Positions 8,714 to 16,133 of a stretch of 64,000 nucleotides of DNA are shown piece after piece. Below the pieces are notes generated by a model. That model did no database searches and was not told the origin of the DNA. It worked only from the letters and a program-made list of their open reading frames with translations. A program made the translations under genes and the position numbers. Position 1 is the stretch's first letter. Each line of letters begins with the position of its first letter. Source of the DNA: an uncultured delta proteobacterium (GTDB lineage: Bacteria > Desulfobacterota > Desulfobulbia > Desulfobulbales > Desulfocapsaceae); the NCBI GenBank assembly GCA_903875445.1, contig CAIQWD010000090.1, positions 1-64,000 on the forward strand, written 5' to 3'.

Positions 8714-10000
8714 ATGGCCTATGCAACCCAGATGGCGGCAGCCCGCCAGGGCATACTTACCCCGCAGATGCAACAGGTGCTCGCTGCCGAAACCGTCCAT
8801 GAGGCGGACCTTATCGCCCGGGTGGCTGAAGGACGGATCGTCATCCCGGCCAACCGCAACCATACCAGTCTGGTCGCGGGCGGCATCGGTGCCGGCCTGA
8901 CTACCAAGATCAATGTCAATCTCGGCGTTTCCGAGGACTGCTGCAATGTTGAAAAGGAACTGAACAAGGTCCGCCGTTCGATCGAACTGAAGGCCGACGC
9001 CATCATGGACCTCAGCACCTTCGGCGACACCCGCGCCTTTCGCCGGCGAACCGTGGCCATCAGCCCGGTGATGATCGGCACGGTGCCGATCTACGATGCC
9101 GTGGCCCGTTACGGCAAAGACGTGGCTGCCATCTCGGTCGACGATTTCTTCGATGTGGTGCGGATTCATGCCGAGGACGGCGTCGATTTCATGACCATCC
9201 ATGCCGGTCTGACCCAGACGGCGGTGCAGCGGCTGCGCACCAATCCCCGCCTCACCAATGTGGTCAGCCGGGGCGGTTCGCTGTTGCTCGACTGGATGGT
9301 GACCAACGACCGGGAAAATCCCTTTTATGAGCACTTCGACCGGCTACTCGAACTCTGCCGGCAATACGATGTCACCCTCAGCCTCGGCGACGGCCTGCGC
9401 CCCGGCTGTCTCAGCGACGCCACCGACGCCGCCCAGATCCAGGAACTCATCATCCTCGGGGAACTGACCAAACGCTGCTGGCAGGCAGACGTCCAGGTGA
9501 TGATCGAGGGGCCGGGCCATGTACCGCTGAACGAGGTGGTGGCCAACATGCAGCTGGAAAAGAAACTCTGCCACGGCGCGCCCTTTTATGTCCTCGGGCC
9601 CATCGTCACCGATGTCGCCCCCGGCTACGATCATATAACCTCGGCCATCGGCGGGGCGCTGGCTGCCACCTACGGTGCCGATTTTCTCTGCTATGTCACC
9701 CCGGCGGAGCACCTGCGGCTGCCGGACGAAGACGACATGAAGGAAGGCATCATCGCCGCCCGTATCGCCGCCCATGCCGCCGATGTGGCAAAGGGGATCC
9801 CCAAGGCCATCGACTGGGACAACGCGATGAGTCTGGCACGGAAGGAACTGGACTGGAAACGGATGTTCGAGCTGGCAATCGATCCGGAAAAGGCCAAGGC
9901 TTACCGGGCCTCCTCCCAGCCTCTCGACCAGGAGGTCTGCACCATGTGCGGTGATCTCTGCGCGGTGAAACGCAGCCGGAAAATCCTTGAAGGGAAGTAA
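8714..10000 (+). CDS. thiC: Phosphomethylpyrimidine synthase ThiC (short form)
   Basis: 428 residues, the short ThiC form without the long N-terminal extension of E. coli ThiC; a GAGAAGGAG ribosome-binding site precedes the ATG. Conserved segments include [41 protein letters not shown] and [25 protein letters not shown]. The C-terminal iron-sulfur cysteines are Cys409, Cys412 and Cys416 (CTMCGDLC), spaced CX2CX3C rather than the CX2CX4C of E. coli. It converts aminoimidazole ribotide to HMP phosphate by radical SAM chemistry. The related BzaF makes hydroxybenzimidazole for cobamides, but the thiamine operon and riboswitch argue for ThiC. Confidence 0.92.
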   Translation: MAYATQMAAARQGILTPQMQQVLAAETVHEADLIARVAEGRIVIPANRNHTSLVAGGIGAGLTTKINVNLGVSEDCCNVEKELNKVRRSIELKADAIMDLSTFGDTRAFRRRTVAISPVMIGTVPIYDAVARYGKDVAAISVDDFFDVVRIHAEDGVDFMTIHAGLTQTAVQRLRTNPRLTNVVSRGGSLLLDWMVTNDRENPFYEHFDRLLELCRQYDVTLSLGDGLRPGCLSDATDAAQIQELIILGELTKRCWQADVQVMIEGPGHVPLNEVVANMQLEKKLCHGAPFYVLGPIVTDVAPGYDHITSAIGGALAATYGADFLCYVTPAEHLRLPDEDDMKEGIIAARIAAHAADVAKGIPKAIDWDNAMSLARKELDWKRMFELAIDPEKAKAYRASSQPLDQEVCTMCGDLCAVKRSRKILEGK

Positions 10001-10019
10001 CAGAGCGGAAAATCGGTAT

Positions 10020-10074
10020 CGTAGGGTGCATTCCATGCACCATCTTTTCTGATAATAGTGGGTGGCACCCTACG
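10020..10074. repeat. 10-bp perfect inverted repeat after thiC
   Basis: CGTAGGGTGC (10020-10029) and GCACCCTACG (10065-10074) flank 35 bases containing a second partial copy of the motif (ATGCACC). Similar GTAGGGTGCAT...CACCCTAC elements occur as dispersed repeats in many proteobacterial genomes. It lies between convergent thiC and the LysR gene and may also help terminate transcription. Only one copy was noticed in the window. Confidence 0.6.
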
Positions 10075-10079
10075 GAAAC

Positions 10080-11018
10080 TCAGTCAATTTGCGGCAAATC
10101 GGCAGTATTCCGGCACGGCCCCCGGGCCTCCAAGAGCCTTTTTAAAAACTCCTTGTAATGGTTGGGCAACGTTCGTTTCGGCGAGGTGACAACGTAGAAG
10201 TTTCTTTTCATCGTCAGCCCGGCAACTTCTATCTCTCTCACAGTGCCGCTCCGCAATTCATCGCAAACCGCGTGTCTGGAAATCACCGACACCCCCAGGC
10301 CTGCTTTGATCGCCTCCTTGACCGCTGCGCTGGAACCAAGGGTCGCACAGACGTTCAGCTGGTCGAGGGTGTGGTGTTGTTCGGCGAGGAGGGATTCGAT
10401 GGTTTTTCTCGTTCCCGAGCCTCTTTCCCGCATGATGAAGGGCAGTTTGCAGAGGTCGGCCATGGAAATGCCTGTGGGCAGCGGGTTGCTGCCGGCGGTG
10501 GCGAGGATGAGTTCATCTTCGGCAATCGGCTGGAAGAGGAGTCTGGCGGCGGGGATCTTGGCCCCGACAACCCCAATAAACAGTTCATTGTCGGCGACCG
10601 CCTCGGCTATTTTTGCCGAATCGTTGATCCTGATTTCAAAGGAGATGGCGGGAAACTCGTTCTTGAAGGCGGCGGCGGCGGTCGGCAGGATATAGGTGCC
10701 CGGAATAGTGCTGGCACCGATGATCAGCTCACCAGACATGGTATTGCCGGTGCTGGTGATATCTGCTTCAAGGCGGCGGAGATCCTCGAGAATGGCTATG
10801 GCTCGCGGATACAGAAGCTGCGCCGCAGTCGTCGGCAGGATCGATCGGCCCAGCCGGTCGAACAGGCGGCAGTTGAGGCGCGCCTCAAGGTTTTGCATAT
10901 GCTCGCTCACGGTCGGTTGGCTGGTGTATAACAGCTCGGCGGCCTTAGTAAAGCTTTTCGTTTTATATACGGCAACGAAGATTTGCAGGTGACGTGTTTC
11001 GATGGCTGTAGGCCTCAT
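10080..11018 (-). CDS. LysR-family transcriptional regulator
   Basis: 312 residues. The winged helix-turn-helix lies at about 8-67 (FVAVYKTKSFTKAAELLY, SQPTVSEHMQNLEARL, CRLFDRLGR), followed by a periplasmic-binding-protein-like effector domain from about 95 (GELIIGASTIPGTYILP). The C-terminal domain resembles regulators of the CysB/YeiE group and those linked to selenium metabolism in sulfate reducers, but the ligand cannot be read from sequence. It is transcribed alone, convergent with thiC. No obvious divergent target lies upstream; the next gene is a leftward ATPase gene. Confidence 0.88.
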   Translation of the reverse strand: MRPTAIETRHLQIFVAVYKTKSFTKAAELLYTSQPTVSEHMQNLEARLNCRLFDRLGRSILPTTAAQLLYPRAIAILEDLRRLEADITSTGNTMSGELIIGASTIPGTYILPTAAAAFKNEFPAISFEIRINDSAKIAEAVADNELFIGVVGAKIPAARLLFQPIAEDELILATAGSNPLPTGISMADLCKLPFIMRERGSGTRKTIESLLAEQHHTLDQLNVCATLGSSAAVKEAIKAGLGVSVISRHAVCDELRSGTVREIEVAGLTMKRNFYVVTSPKRTLPNHYKEFLKRLLEARGPCRNTADLPQID

Positions 11019-11173
11019 TTGTTAAGGGATCATGGTCAATTGTTGTTCAGTTTTTCTGATTATAGTGAGGATGGTTGCACTTTACCAGAAAAAATTCAAC
11101 CCCGCAAATTAAAAACAGGGACACTCCCTTTCAGGTGATCGAGCAAGAATAATAGAGATTTGTCCAACTCATT

Positions 11174-12328
11174 TCACTCTGCTCGGAATTTTCCAAGAAA
11201 ATCTGAAATTGTGCTGACATACACGTTATTTTCTATGGGGTACGTACCGTCGATCGGTACAATAATCCATGCCTCGGTAATCGCCAAATCTTCCAGGGCT
11301 TGCCAGAAACCCTTGCTTGGTTTTGGAGCGCTTGCGGCCTTACATTCCAGGGCGATCCTTCGCCGGCCCTTTTCCATGATCAAGTCCAATTCCACTCCTG
11401 TTGCCGTGCGATAGAAAAAGTGGTGCCAATCCGGTGTCGCGGCAATAATATTTTCCAGGACAAAACCCTCCCAAGAGGCACCAAGAATGGGATGCCCCAG
11501 CAGGTCGTTTTGCGTTTCAATATCCAGCAAGGCGTGCAACAGGCCGCTGTCTCGCAAAAAAACCTTGGGAGATTTCACCAGACGTTTTTTTATGTTTGCC
11601 TCATAAGGCGGCAAGATACGAACGAGGAAAGTCTCGGCAAGAATATCGATATATTTGCGAACGGTATGATGACTTGTGCCCAAAGAAGCGCTTATCTTCG
11701 AGGCATTGAGTGTTTGTCCATGGCTATGAGCGCACATCCGCCACAACCTCTCTATGGATTTTGCAGGTATGGCAAAACCCAGTTGCGGGATATCGCGTTC
11801 CAGAAATGTGCGGATGAAGTCCATGCGCCAGGTGTGGCTGGCCTGAAGATCGGTGAGAAAACTTCGGGGAAAGCCTCCTTGCAGCCACAGCGAACGGAGC
11901 GTCTGGTCACCGACCTCAGCAAGTTGGAACGGAGTCATTTCCAGATAGCCGATTCTTCCTGCCAAGGATTCGCTACTTTGTTGAAGGAGATCTCGTGAGG
12001 CGGAGCCAAGGACCAGGAACCGACCATTGCGACCTTCCTCATCGATTGTCGAACGGAGATAGGTGAAGAGTTCCGGGGCACGCTGGATTTCGTCGAGGCA
12101 AATGAGCTTGTCGCGATTGAGGGTAAAAAAGGTTTCAGGGTCTCTCAACTTATTGAGATCCGAGTTCTTTTCAAGGTCAAGATAGAGTCCATGGGGCATT
12201 GGCGAGATAAGGTGTTTCGCCAGTGTCGATTTACCGCATTGCCGCGGTCCAAGGAGTGCCACGGCGGGCATCTGCTGAAGCCGAGTGAGGATATTGCTGG
12301 TCAGTGAGCGTTCGACATAAGATTGCAT
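11174..12328 (-). CDS. AAA ATPase of the AAA_14/DUF4143 type
   Basis: 384 residues. The N-terminal P-loop is GPRQCGKSTLAKH (about 28-40) and a Walker B-like LICLDEIQRAPEL follows near 95; LVLGSASRDLL is the sensor region. The C-terminal half contains the DUF4143 winged-helix-like region (LGTSHHTVRKYIDIL) and a nuclease-like ending with ELDLIMEKG and ALECKAA. These proteins are common in bacterial accessory regions and their physiological role is unresolved. The product is full length with no frameshift. It borders a patch of degraded toxin-antitoxin and transposase sequence, consistent with an accessory origin. Confidence 0.85.
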   Translation of the reverse strand: MQSYVERSLTSNILTRLQQMPAVALLGPRQCGKSTLAKHLISPMPHGLYLDLEKNSDLNKLRDPETFFTLNRDKLICLDEIQRAPELFTYLRSTIDEEGRNGRFLVLGSASRDLLQQSSESLAGRIGYLEMTPFQLAEVGDQTLRSLWLQGGFPRSFLTDLQASHTWRMDFIRTFLERDIPQLGFAIPAKSIERLWRMCAHSHGQTLNASKISASLGTSHHTVRKYIDILAETFLVRILPPYEANIKKRLVKSPKVFLRDSGLLHALLDIETQNDLLGHPILGASWEGFVLENIIAATPDWHHFFYRTATGVELDLIMEKGRRRIALECKAASAPKPSKGFWQALEDLAITEAWIIVPIDGTYPIENNVYVSTISDFLGKFRAE

Positions 12329-12398
12329 ATTGGAATATTATCATCCAATTTGCAAGGTTGCAAGCAAAAACCGGGAGCTGCCATCTTGTAATATTTTT

Positions 12399-12521
12399 CT
12401 AAGCTTTTTCAGTGATGTCATCCGATCGTTTCAGTGAATGCGGCATCTTCGTAAAAACATCCTCCGGTCCCGCGGCAATGGCCATGTCAATATATTTGTA
12501 GATGGTCGGTCGGCTTACCGG
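12399..12521 (-). pseudogene. IS630-type transposase N-terminal fragment
   Basis: Read leftwards, this stretch encodes VSRPTIYKYIDMAIAAGPED and ends ITEKA followed by a stop. The helix-turn-helix followed by a basic stretch and ITxEA matches the N-terminal DNA-binding part of IS630-family transposases, but the catalytic DDE domain is absent. The fragment abuts the tail of a nucleotidyltransferase gene on the other strand. It is best read as a relic of insertion and deletion. Limits are approximate and no terminal repeats were identified. Confidence 0.55.
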
Positions 12522-12559
12522 CTCAACCGTGCTCTTGCGTTGCGCGTAAACCTTGCGGC

Positions 12560-12662
12560 CCTCGACAGCAGAATCGACCCGCTTCCTTTTACACCTGAAG
12601 AATTTGCTGCAGGCGGAACGCTCATTGATGAAATCAAAAGTACGGGCAAGGAAATAATGTAA
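12560..12662 (+). pseudogene. C-terminal remnant of a nucleotidyltransferase (MNT-type) gene
   Basis: About 33 codons ending at TAA 12660-12662 encode LDSRIDPLPFTPEEFAAGGT and a short acidic tail. The pattern R-I-x-P-x-P-x-x-P-E-E-F is what I expect at the C-terminus of small nucleotidyltransferase-domain proteins of HEPN/MNT toxin-antitoxin type. The N-terminal catalytic part (GSxAxG...) is missing and is replaced upstream by transposase-derived sequence on the opposite strand. Not functional. Confidence 0.45.
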
Positions 12663-12663
12663 T

Positions 12664-12903
12664 ATGAATGACATGGTTAGCTTCGAAGAAGCAGTCACTG
12701 TTTTTCGTGATCCACATGCATCAACAATATTTGATCCTGATCATAGTGTGGCAGAAAATAGATGGATAACTTTTGGTGTTTCAAAAAACGGGAAATTGTT
12801 GATCATCTGTCATACATTCAAAACTGAGAGCGGGGGAGCAATTATTCGAATTTTTTCATGCAGAAAAGCTACTAAAACAGAAAAGAAACAATATGGTGAA
12901 TGA
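12664..12903 (+). CDS. BrnT-family toxin, N-terminally truncated
   Basis: 79 residues (MNDMVSFEEAVTVFRDPHA...). The segments SFEEAVTVF, DPDHS, RWITFGVSKNGKLLIICHT and IIRIFSCRKATKTEKKQY follow the BrnT ribonuclease-toxin pattern. Typical members start with about 15 further residues (xFEWDxxKxxxNxxKHG) before this point; here the bases upstream belong to a nucleotidyltransferase remnant and a stop codon precedes the ATG. The conserved N-terminal lysine/histidine segment is therefore lost and toxicity is doubtful. It overlaps or abuts the antitoxin gene at 12905, the usual toxin-first BrnTA order. Confidence 0.7.
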   Translation: MNDMVSFEEAVTVFRDPHASTIFDPDHSVAENRWITFGVSKNGKLLIICHTFKTESGGAIIRIFSCRKATKTEKKQYGE

Positions 12904-12904
12904 C

Positions 12905-13138
12905 ATGAGAAAAGAATATGATTTCTCAAAAGGAGAACGAGGAAAATATTTCAACAATGACCTTAAATTGAATCTTCCCGTGTATCTTGATGATGAATTT
13001 TTATCCCTTGTTCAAGGGATTTCAAAAAAACGAAAAACTGATGTTTCCTCTATTGTAAACCAAATTCTTCGTAGCGACATGTATCTTACTTATTTTCATT
13101 ATCGATCTCATAAAAATGCCGATTATTGGCGTCGGTAG
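12905..13138 (+). CDS. Antitoxin partner of the BrnT-like toxin (CopG/BrnA-like)
   Basis: 77 residues from the ATG at 12905 (MRKEYDFSKGERGKYF); an in-frame ATG at 12893 would overlap the toxin gene more. The opening MRKEYDFSKG is characteristic of antitoxins found next to BrnT-type toxins. The middle LNLPVYLDDEFLSLV...DVSSIVNQIL resembles a ribbon-helix-helix-type region. The protein appears intact, unlike its toxin. Family antitoxins bind the toxin and repress their own promoter; here the native promoter region has been replaced by remnants of other genes. Confidence 0.72.
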   Translation: MRKEYDFSKGERGKYFNNDLKLNLPVYLDDEFLSLVQGISKKRKTDVSSIVNQILRSDMYLTYFHYRSHKNADYWRR

Positions 13139-13180
13139 AAAGAAATTATGAAAGTCGCCTTGAAAGAGAGGACACAGACA

Positions 13181-13462
13181 TCATCCTAACGTCGCCACTA
13201 TTTTCTTAACCAATGCATTGGTAACACTATAGCGAACCTCGTTGCCATCGCGTGTGCCGGTGATGACGCCCTTGTTTTTAAGCAGTGCAAGGTGTTGGGA
13301 AACCGTGGACTGGGGTAGGCCGAGACATTCCCCGATTTTCTTGACGTTACATTCCTCGGTGCATATGCTCAGTCCTGCTGCTATTTTGAGTCGGATGGGA
13401 TGACCGAGTACCTTGAATAATTCCGCTTCGTCATTGTACTCTCTTGTCTTTGAAAATTCCAT
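13181..13462 (-). CDS. ArsR-family transcriptional regulator
   Basis: 93 residues. The winged helix-turn-helix shows LFKVLGHPIRLKIAAGLS, a cysteine-containing segment CTEECNVKKIGECLG, the recognition helix QSTVSQHLALLKNKGVI and the wing GTRDGNEVRYSV. Three cysteines (CTEEC and GEC) could bind metal, haem or form a redox switch, but this is inference. It lies at the downstream end of the leftward cytochrome/porin cluster, so it might regulate that cluster, although a separate promoter is possible. The DNA target was not identified. Confidence 0.9.
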   Translation of the reverse strand: MEFSKTREYNDEAELFKVLGHPIRLKIAAGLSICTEECNVKKIGECLGLPQSTVSQHLALLKNKGVITGTRDGNEVRYSVTNALVKKIVATLG

Positions 13463-13619
13463 TACCCCTGCCTTTGATTGTTCTTATGCTGTATTTTCCC
13501 CAGTCCCAGAGGTCGCATGAGCCGGACATTCGTGTGGGTCCTCCACCAGCGGTAGAGACATACTTATGCAGTACGGCCAACCACACGAGAATCCAAGTAA
13601 TAATAAAGATATCCTGCAT
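13431..13619 (-). CDS. Possible small membrane protein overlapping the arsR-type gene
   Basis: An open frame of about 62 codons from an ATG at 13619 begins MQDIFIITWILVWLAVLHKY, one predicted membrane-spanning helix, followed by a hydrophilic tail. GTGAGG lies 9 bases upstream. It overlaps the start of the ArsR-type gene by about 32 bases. No homologue is recognised and it may be spurious; the spacer would otherwise be empty. Confidence 0.3.
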   Translation of the reverse strand: MQDIFIITWILVWLAVLHKYVSTAGGGPTRMSGSCDLWDWGKYSIRTIKGRGNGIFKDKRVQ

Positions 13620-13687
13620 ACTGTCAAGCCTCACTTTTGTTGCTTGTGCAAAAAAAATCAGGGTGCACAGCGCTGTTGTCGGAACTG

Positions 13688-14071
13688 TCACTTCTGTATG
13701 CATTTATCACGGGCTGCGTGTATTGCTTCAACGCTCACCTGCTCACCGCGCTTGCGGGAATCGTTCCGCGACTCAACTGGTGATGCAACTATAACATGGA
13801 CATACTGCTCGAAGCCGATGTCACCCGGCAAGGCCTCCGCAAGACATGCGCAGAATTTCTCGGTTCCCACCGCCTTCATGCAGTGCTGCACTTTTTCTTC
13901 TGATTTATTCTGCTGTGCTTTTATTTCCTTCAATTCCTGAATCTGCATCTCGAGCAGCTTGATTTTCTCAAAAAGCTCCTCTTGGGATGCGGCTCGGCCC
14001 ACAGTCGGAAAAAACGGCGACAGAGCCACGGCCAGGATGATGCAAGGCAGAATCAGTCTCACTGATTTCAT
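13688..14071 (-). CDS. Small secreted protein with coiled coil and conserved cysteines, unknown
   Basis: 127 residues with a signal peptide (hydrophobic 5-20, cut near GRA at 27). Residues about 30-60 form a charged coiled coil (EELFEKIKLLEMQIQELKE). The remainder carries cysteines in VQHCMKAVG, FCACLAEALP and a final RDKCIQK, which may form disulfides in the periplasm. No family is recognised. It is the last-but-one leftward gene after the octaheme cytochrome, separated from it by a terminator-like hairpin and a 106-bp repeat, so co-transcription is uncertain. Confidence 0.6.
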   Translation of the reverse strand: MKSVRLILPCIILAVALSPFFPTVGRAASQEELFEKIKLLEMQIQELKEIKAQQNKSEEKVQHCMKAVGTEKFCACLAEALPGDIGFEQYVHVIVASPVESRNDSRKRGEQVSVEAIHAARDKCIQK

Positions 14072-14095
14072 ATTTTCCCTCTCACGGCGATGTTT

Positions 14096-14201
14096 AAGCC
14101 GTCGTTCAACAATAAGTAGTCCGTTTCAATGTCATGAACGGCATAAGGGGCCGTAAAGAAATGGTGAAAATAGTAGGAGTTATTTCTTAACGGCCCCTAA
14201 A
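14096..14201. repeat. 106-bp structured repeat, copy 1
   Basis: This segment matches the reverse complement of 36741-36846 over 106 bases with two mismatches by eye. It contains two stem-loops: a smaller one (GCCGTCGTTCA with TGAACGGC) and a larger one whose arms are AGGGGCCGTAAAGAAAT and ATTTCTTAACGGCCCCT. No reading frame is visible. It lies just upstream of the start of the 14071 gene. It could be a non-autonomous mobile element (MITE) or a repeated terminator module. Confidence 0.85.
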
Positions 14202-14230
14202 ATATTTTTCTGCAGTGGCATAGCATGCCT

Positions 14231-14270
14231 TTGACCAAAGAGGTACACAATCCGCCCTCTTTGGTCAAGG
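14231..14270 (-). terminator. Hairpin after the octaheme cytochrome gene
   Basis: TTGACCAAAGAGG and CCTCTTTGGTCAA form a perfect 13-base stem around a 12-base loop, about 10 bases past the stop codon of the leftward cytochrome gene. No long T-run follows on that strand, so it may act as an RNA-stabilising hairpin rather than a full terminator. Confidence 0.6.
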
Positions 14271-14278
14271 GCAAGGGG

Positions 14279-15646
14279 TTACTCATTTTCCTGTTGAATC
14301 TTGAACGCTTTATTGAAGTAGATAGCAGGACTGGTCAGTTTTTCCACCTCTTTGTCACCATATCCCAGCTGTTTGAAATTCAGTATACCGTTTATTGCGT
14401 GGCAGTTGGCGCAGGTTAAGGCCTTGCTCTTCGGCGCCACTTGGTGGTTGCTGCCAAAGTAGATGGTCTGCCAGCCGGGTACCGGTTCATATTTTTTTAT
14501 GCCAAGTGTTTTGGCGGCGGCGGCCACTCCGGCCAGGGTGTCACCTGTGGCCGTCGGCGGCGCAAAGTCCATGGAGAGCAGCTGTCCATCCAGTTTATTG
14601 TAATAGGCTTTTCCCTGATACACCTTAAAGGGATAGATCTTACTCTTGCCATCGCTCCTGCTGCCCTTCGGACCGATAAAATGAGGAGTATTGCTGACAG
14701 TCAGATTGTACCAGGCATAGACCGGTGTGGTTTCATTCACTTCTTTTTTTAAGGTCGAAGGTTCATAAAAACCATTATCCATCTTTGCCCATTGCGTGAA
14801 ATCCTTGGCAAAGGCTCCCCCTGTCCTGGGAATGTGACAGGTCTGACAGGCAATGTAGGCAGTATGACGGTTATAATCATCATCTTTGTGCGGTTTTTCG
14901 TTGTGGCACCCCGCACAGGTCAAATATACGCCGTCATTGGCCCAGTTGTTCGGATCTTTTCCGGTGGGGAAACGGTGGTTTTTCACTGTATGGCAGTCAA
15001 CGCAGACGAGTCCCTTGGCGGCATGCACATCAGCGTCCTTCGTCATGGCAAATCCGCGTTTGATTAATGGGCCGCCGCCCGCCGACTCGTGGCAGACCAT
15101 GCAATTTTTGATAGCCGGCCGACCGATATCCATCGCCGCCTCGGTACTGCGGTCCTGGGTCATGACAATCTTGCCATCTTTATCTTTGGCCGGTTTTCGT
15201 TTGCTGAAATCATATTTGCCGGAATGACAAATCAGGCAGTCAATGGCCTGTTCCGCCTCGGGTCCGGTACTGCCGACATCTACGGCATGATCACCGGGGT
15301 GACAGGTGTTGCAGCCGGTGAATTTGGTCTTGCCGGCTTCGTTGGGAGGTATTTCCTTCAGGTTGTTGACGATGTCATTACCGTTGCACATGGTGTAAAT
15401 GCGATTCTTCATGCCGTACTCCTGGCCGGCTTTCAGGTTATCGACATAATCCACCTTTGAAGCGTGCTTCCAGTGAACCGTCTCAAGAAATGCCTTGGCT
15501 GTTCCAGGGTGGCATTCTTCACAGGTCTCCGGCCCCTTATAGCCATTTTCCTGTATGTACTCCTTGCCTTCATGTTCCTTTGCATAGGAGGTCGCCACCA
15601 TCAGCACAACTCCTAGAAAAGCTGCCACATATCTGGTAACAAGCAT
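14279..15646 (-). CDS. Octaheme c-type cytochrome, tetrathionate-reductase-like family
   Basis: 455 residues with a signal peptide (cut near SYA at 22). Eight CXXCH haem-binding motifs are visible: CEECH, CNTCH, CLICH, CMVCH, CVDCH, CAGCH, CQTCH and CANCH. The spacing and segments such as CHPGTAKAFLETVHWKH and HTAYIACQTCHIPR suggest the octaheme tetrathionate reductase (OTR)-type family, whose members reduce tetrathionate, nitrite or hydroxylamine in vitro. The in vivo substrate here is unknown. It is periplasmic or outer-surface. It follows a DUF3373-like porin and a small secreted protein on the same strand, suggesting a joint electron-transfer module. Confidence 0.85.
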   Translation of the reverse strand: MLVTRYVAAFLGVVLMVATSYAKEHEGKEYIQENGYKGPETCEECHPGTAKAFLETVHWKHASKVDYVDNLKAGQEYGMKNRIYTMCNGNDIVNNLKEIPPNEAGKTKFTGCNTCHPGDHAVDVGSTGPEAEQAIDCLICHSGKYDFSKRKPAKDKDGKIVMTQDRSTEAAMDIGRPAIKNCMVCHESAGGGPLIKRGFAMTKDADVHAAKGLVCVDCHTVKNHRFPTGKDPNNWANDGVYLTCAGCHNEKPHKDDDYNRHTAYIACQTCHIPRTGGAFAKDFTQWAKMDNGFYEPSTLKKEVNETTPVYAWYNLTVSNTPHFIGPKGSRSDGKSKIYPFKVYQGKAYYNKLDGQLLSMDFAPPTATGDTLAGVAAAAKTLGIKKYEPVPGWQTIYFGSNHQVAPKSKALTCANCHAINGILNFKQLGYGDKEVEKLTSPAIYFNKAFKIQQENE

Positions 15647-15724
15647 AGATTGTTACTCCTTTATACGTTTTTTGGGTTTTTTCACTTCCTGTTATCTGCT
15701 GTGTCGAGTGTGCACGGAACCTCA

Positions 15725-16048
15725 TCAACAGCCGGCAGTTTTAACGAAAGTCTTGCCGCTGTTCTTGCCATCTTGTTTGTTAAATTTGCAGCGTATTTCA
15801 TCACCCTCGACAATCCGCTTGTCTTTAAACTTATCAAGCGTCAATTCATCCGTAATGTCGATTGTCACGGTCTCTCCGGTCTTTGTATCCTTGAGAATTG
15901 CGGTGGCGGCCTTGCCATCTCCGGCCATAGTGATTTTTGTGATTTCGCCGACCATTTTTACTTCTTCGGCATTGGCGAAAGGTGCCAGGGAAAGATTGGA
16001 TATAACCAATGCGGTCAACAGAATAGCGATTGAGAATAATTTGTTCAC
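15725..16048 (-). CDS. Small secreted protein, unknown, in the cytochrome operon
   Basis: 107 residues with a signal peptide (cut near ANA at 27), leaving a mature protein of about 80 residues with alternating strands (VKMVGEITKITM, TGETVTIDITDEL). Two cysteines are present (RCKFN and TAGC-end). A small beta-barrel or OB-like fold is plausible but not proven. It lies between the porin and the octaheme cytochrome on the same strand with about 80-base gaps, consistent with co-expression. No family is recognised. Confidence 0.7.
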   Translation of the reverse strand: MNKLFSIAILLTALVISNLSLAPFANAEEVKMVGEITKITMAGDGKAATAILKDTKTGETVTIDITDELTLDKFKDKRIVEGDEIRCKFNKQDGKNSGKTFVKTAGC

Positions 16049-16133
16049 GATAAGCTCCTTGTTAAAAAATAATGATTTGTTCCTTCTGTCGGGACGCCCC
16101 TCTTCTCGGCGTCCCGAAATATCAGAGGTGACT

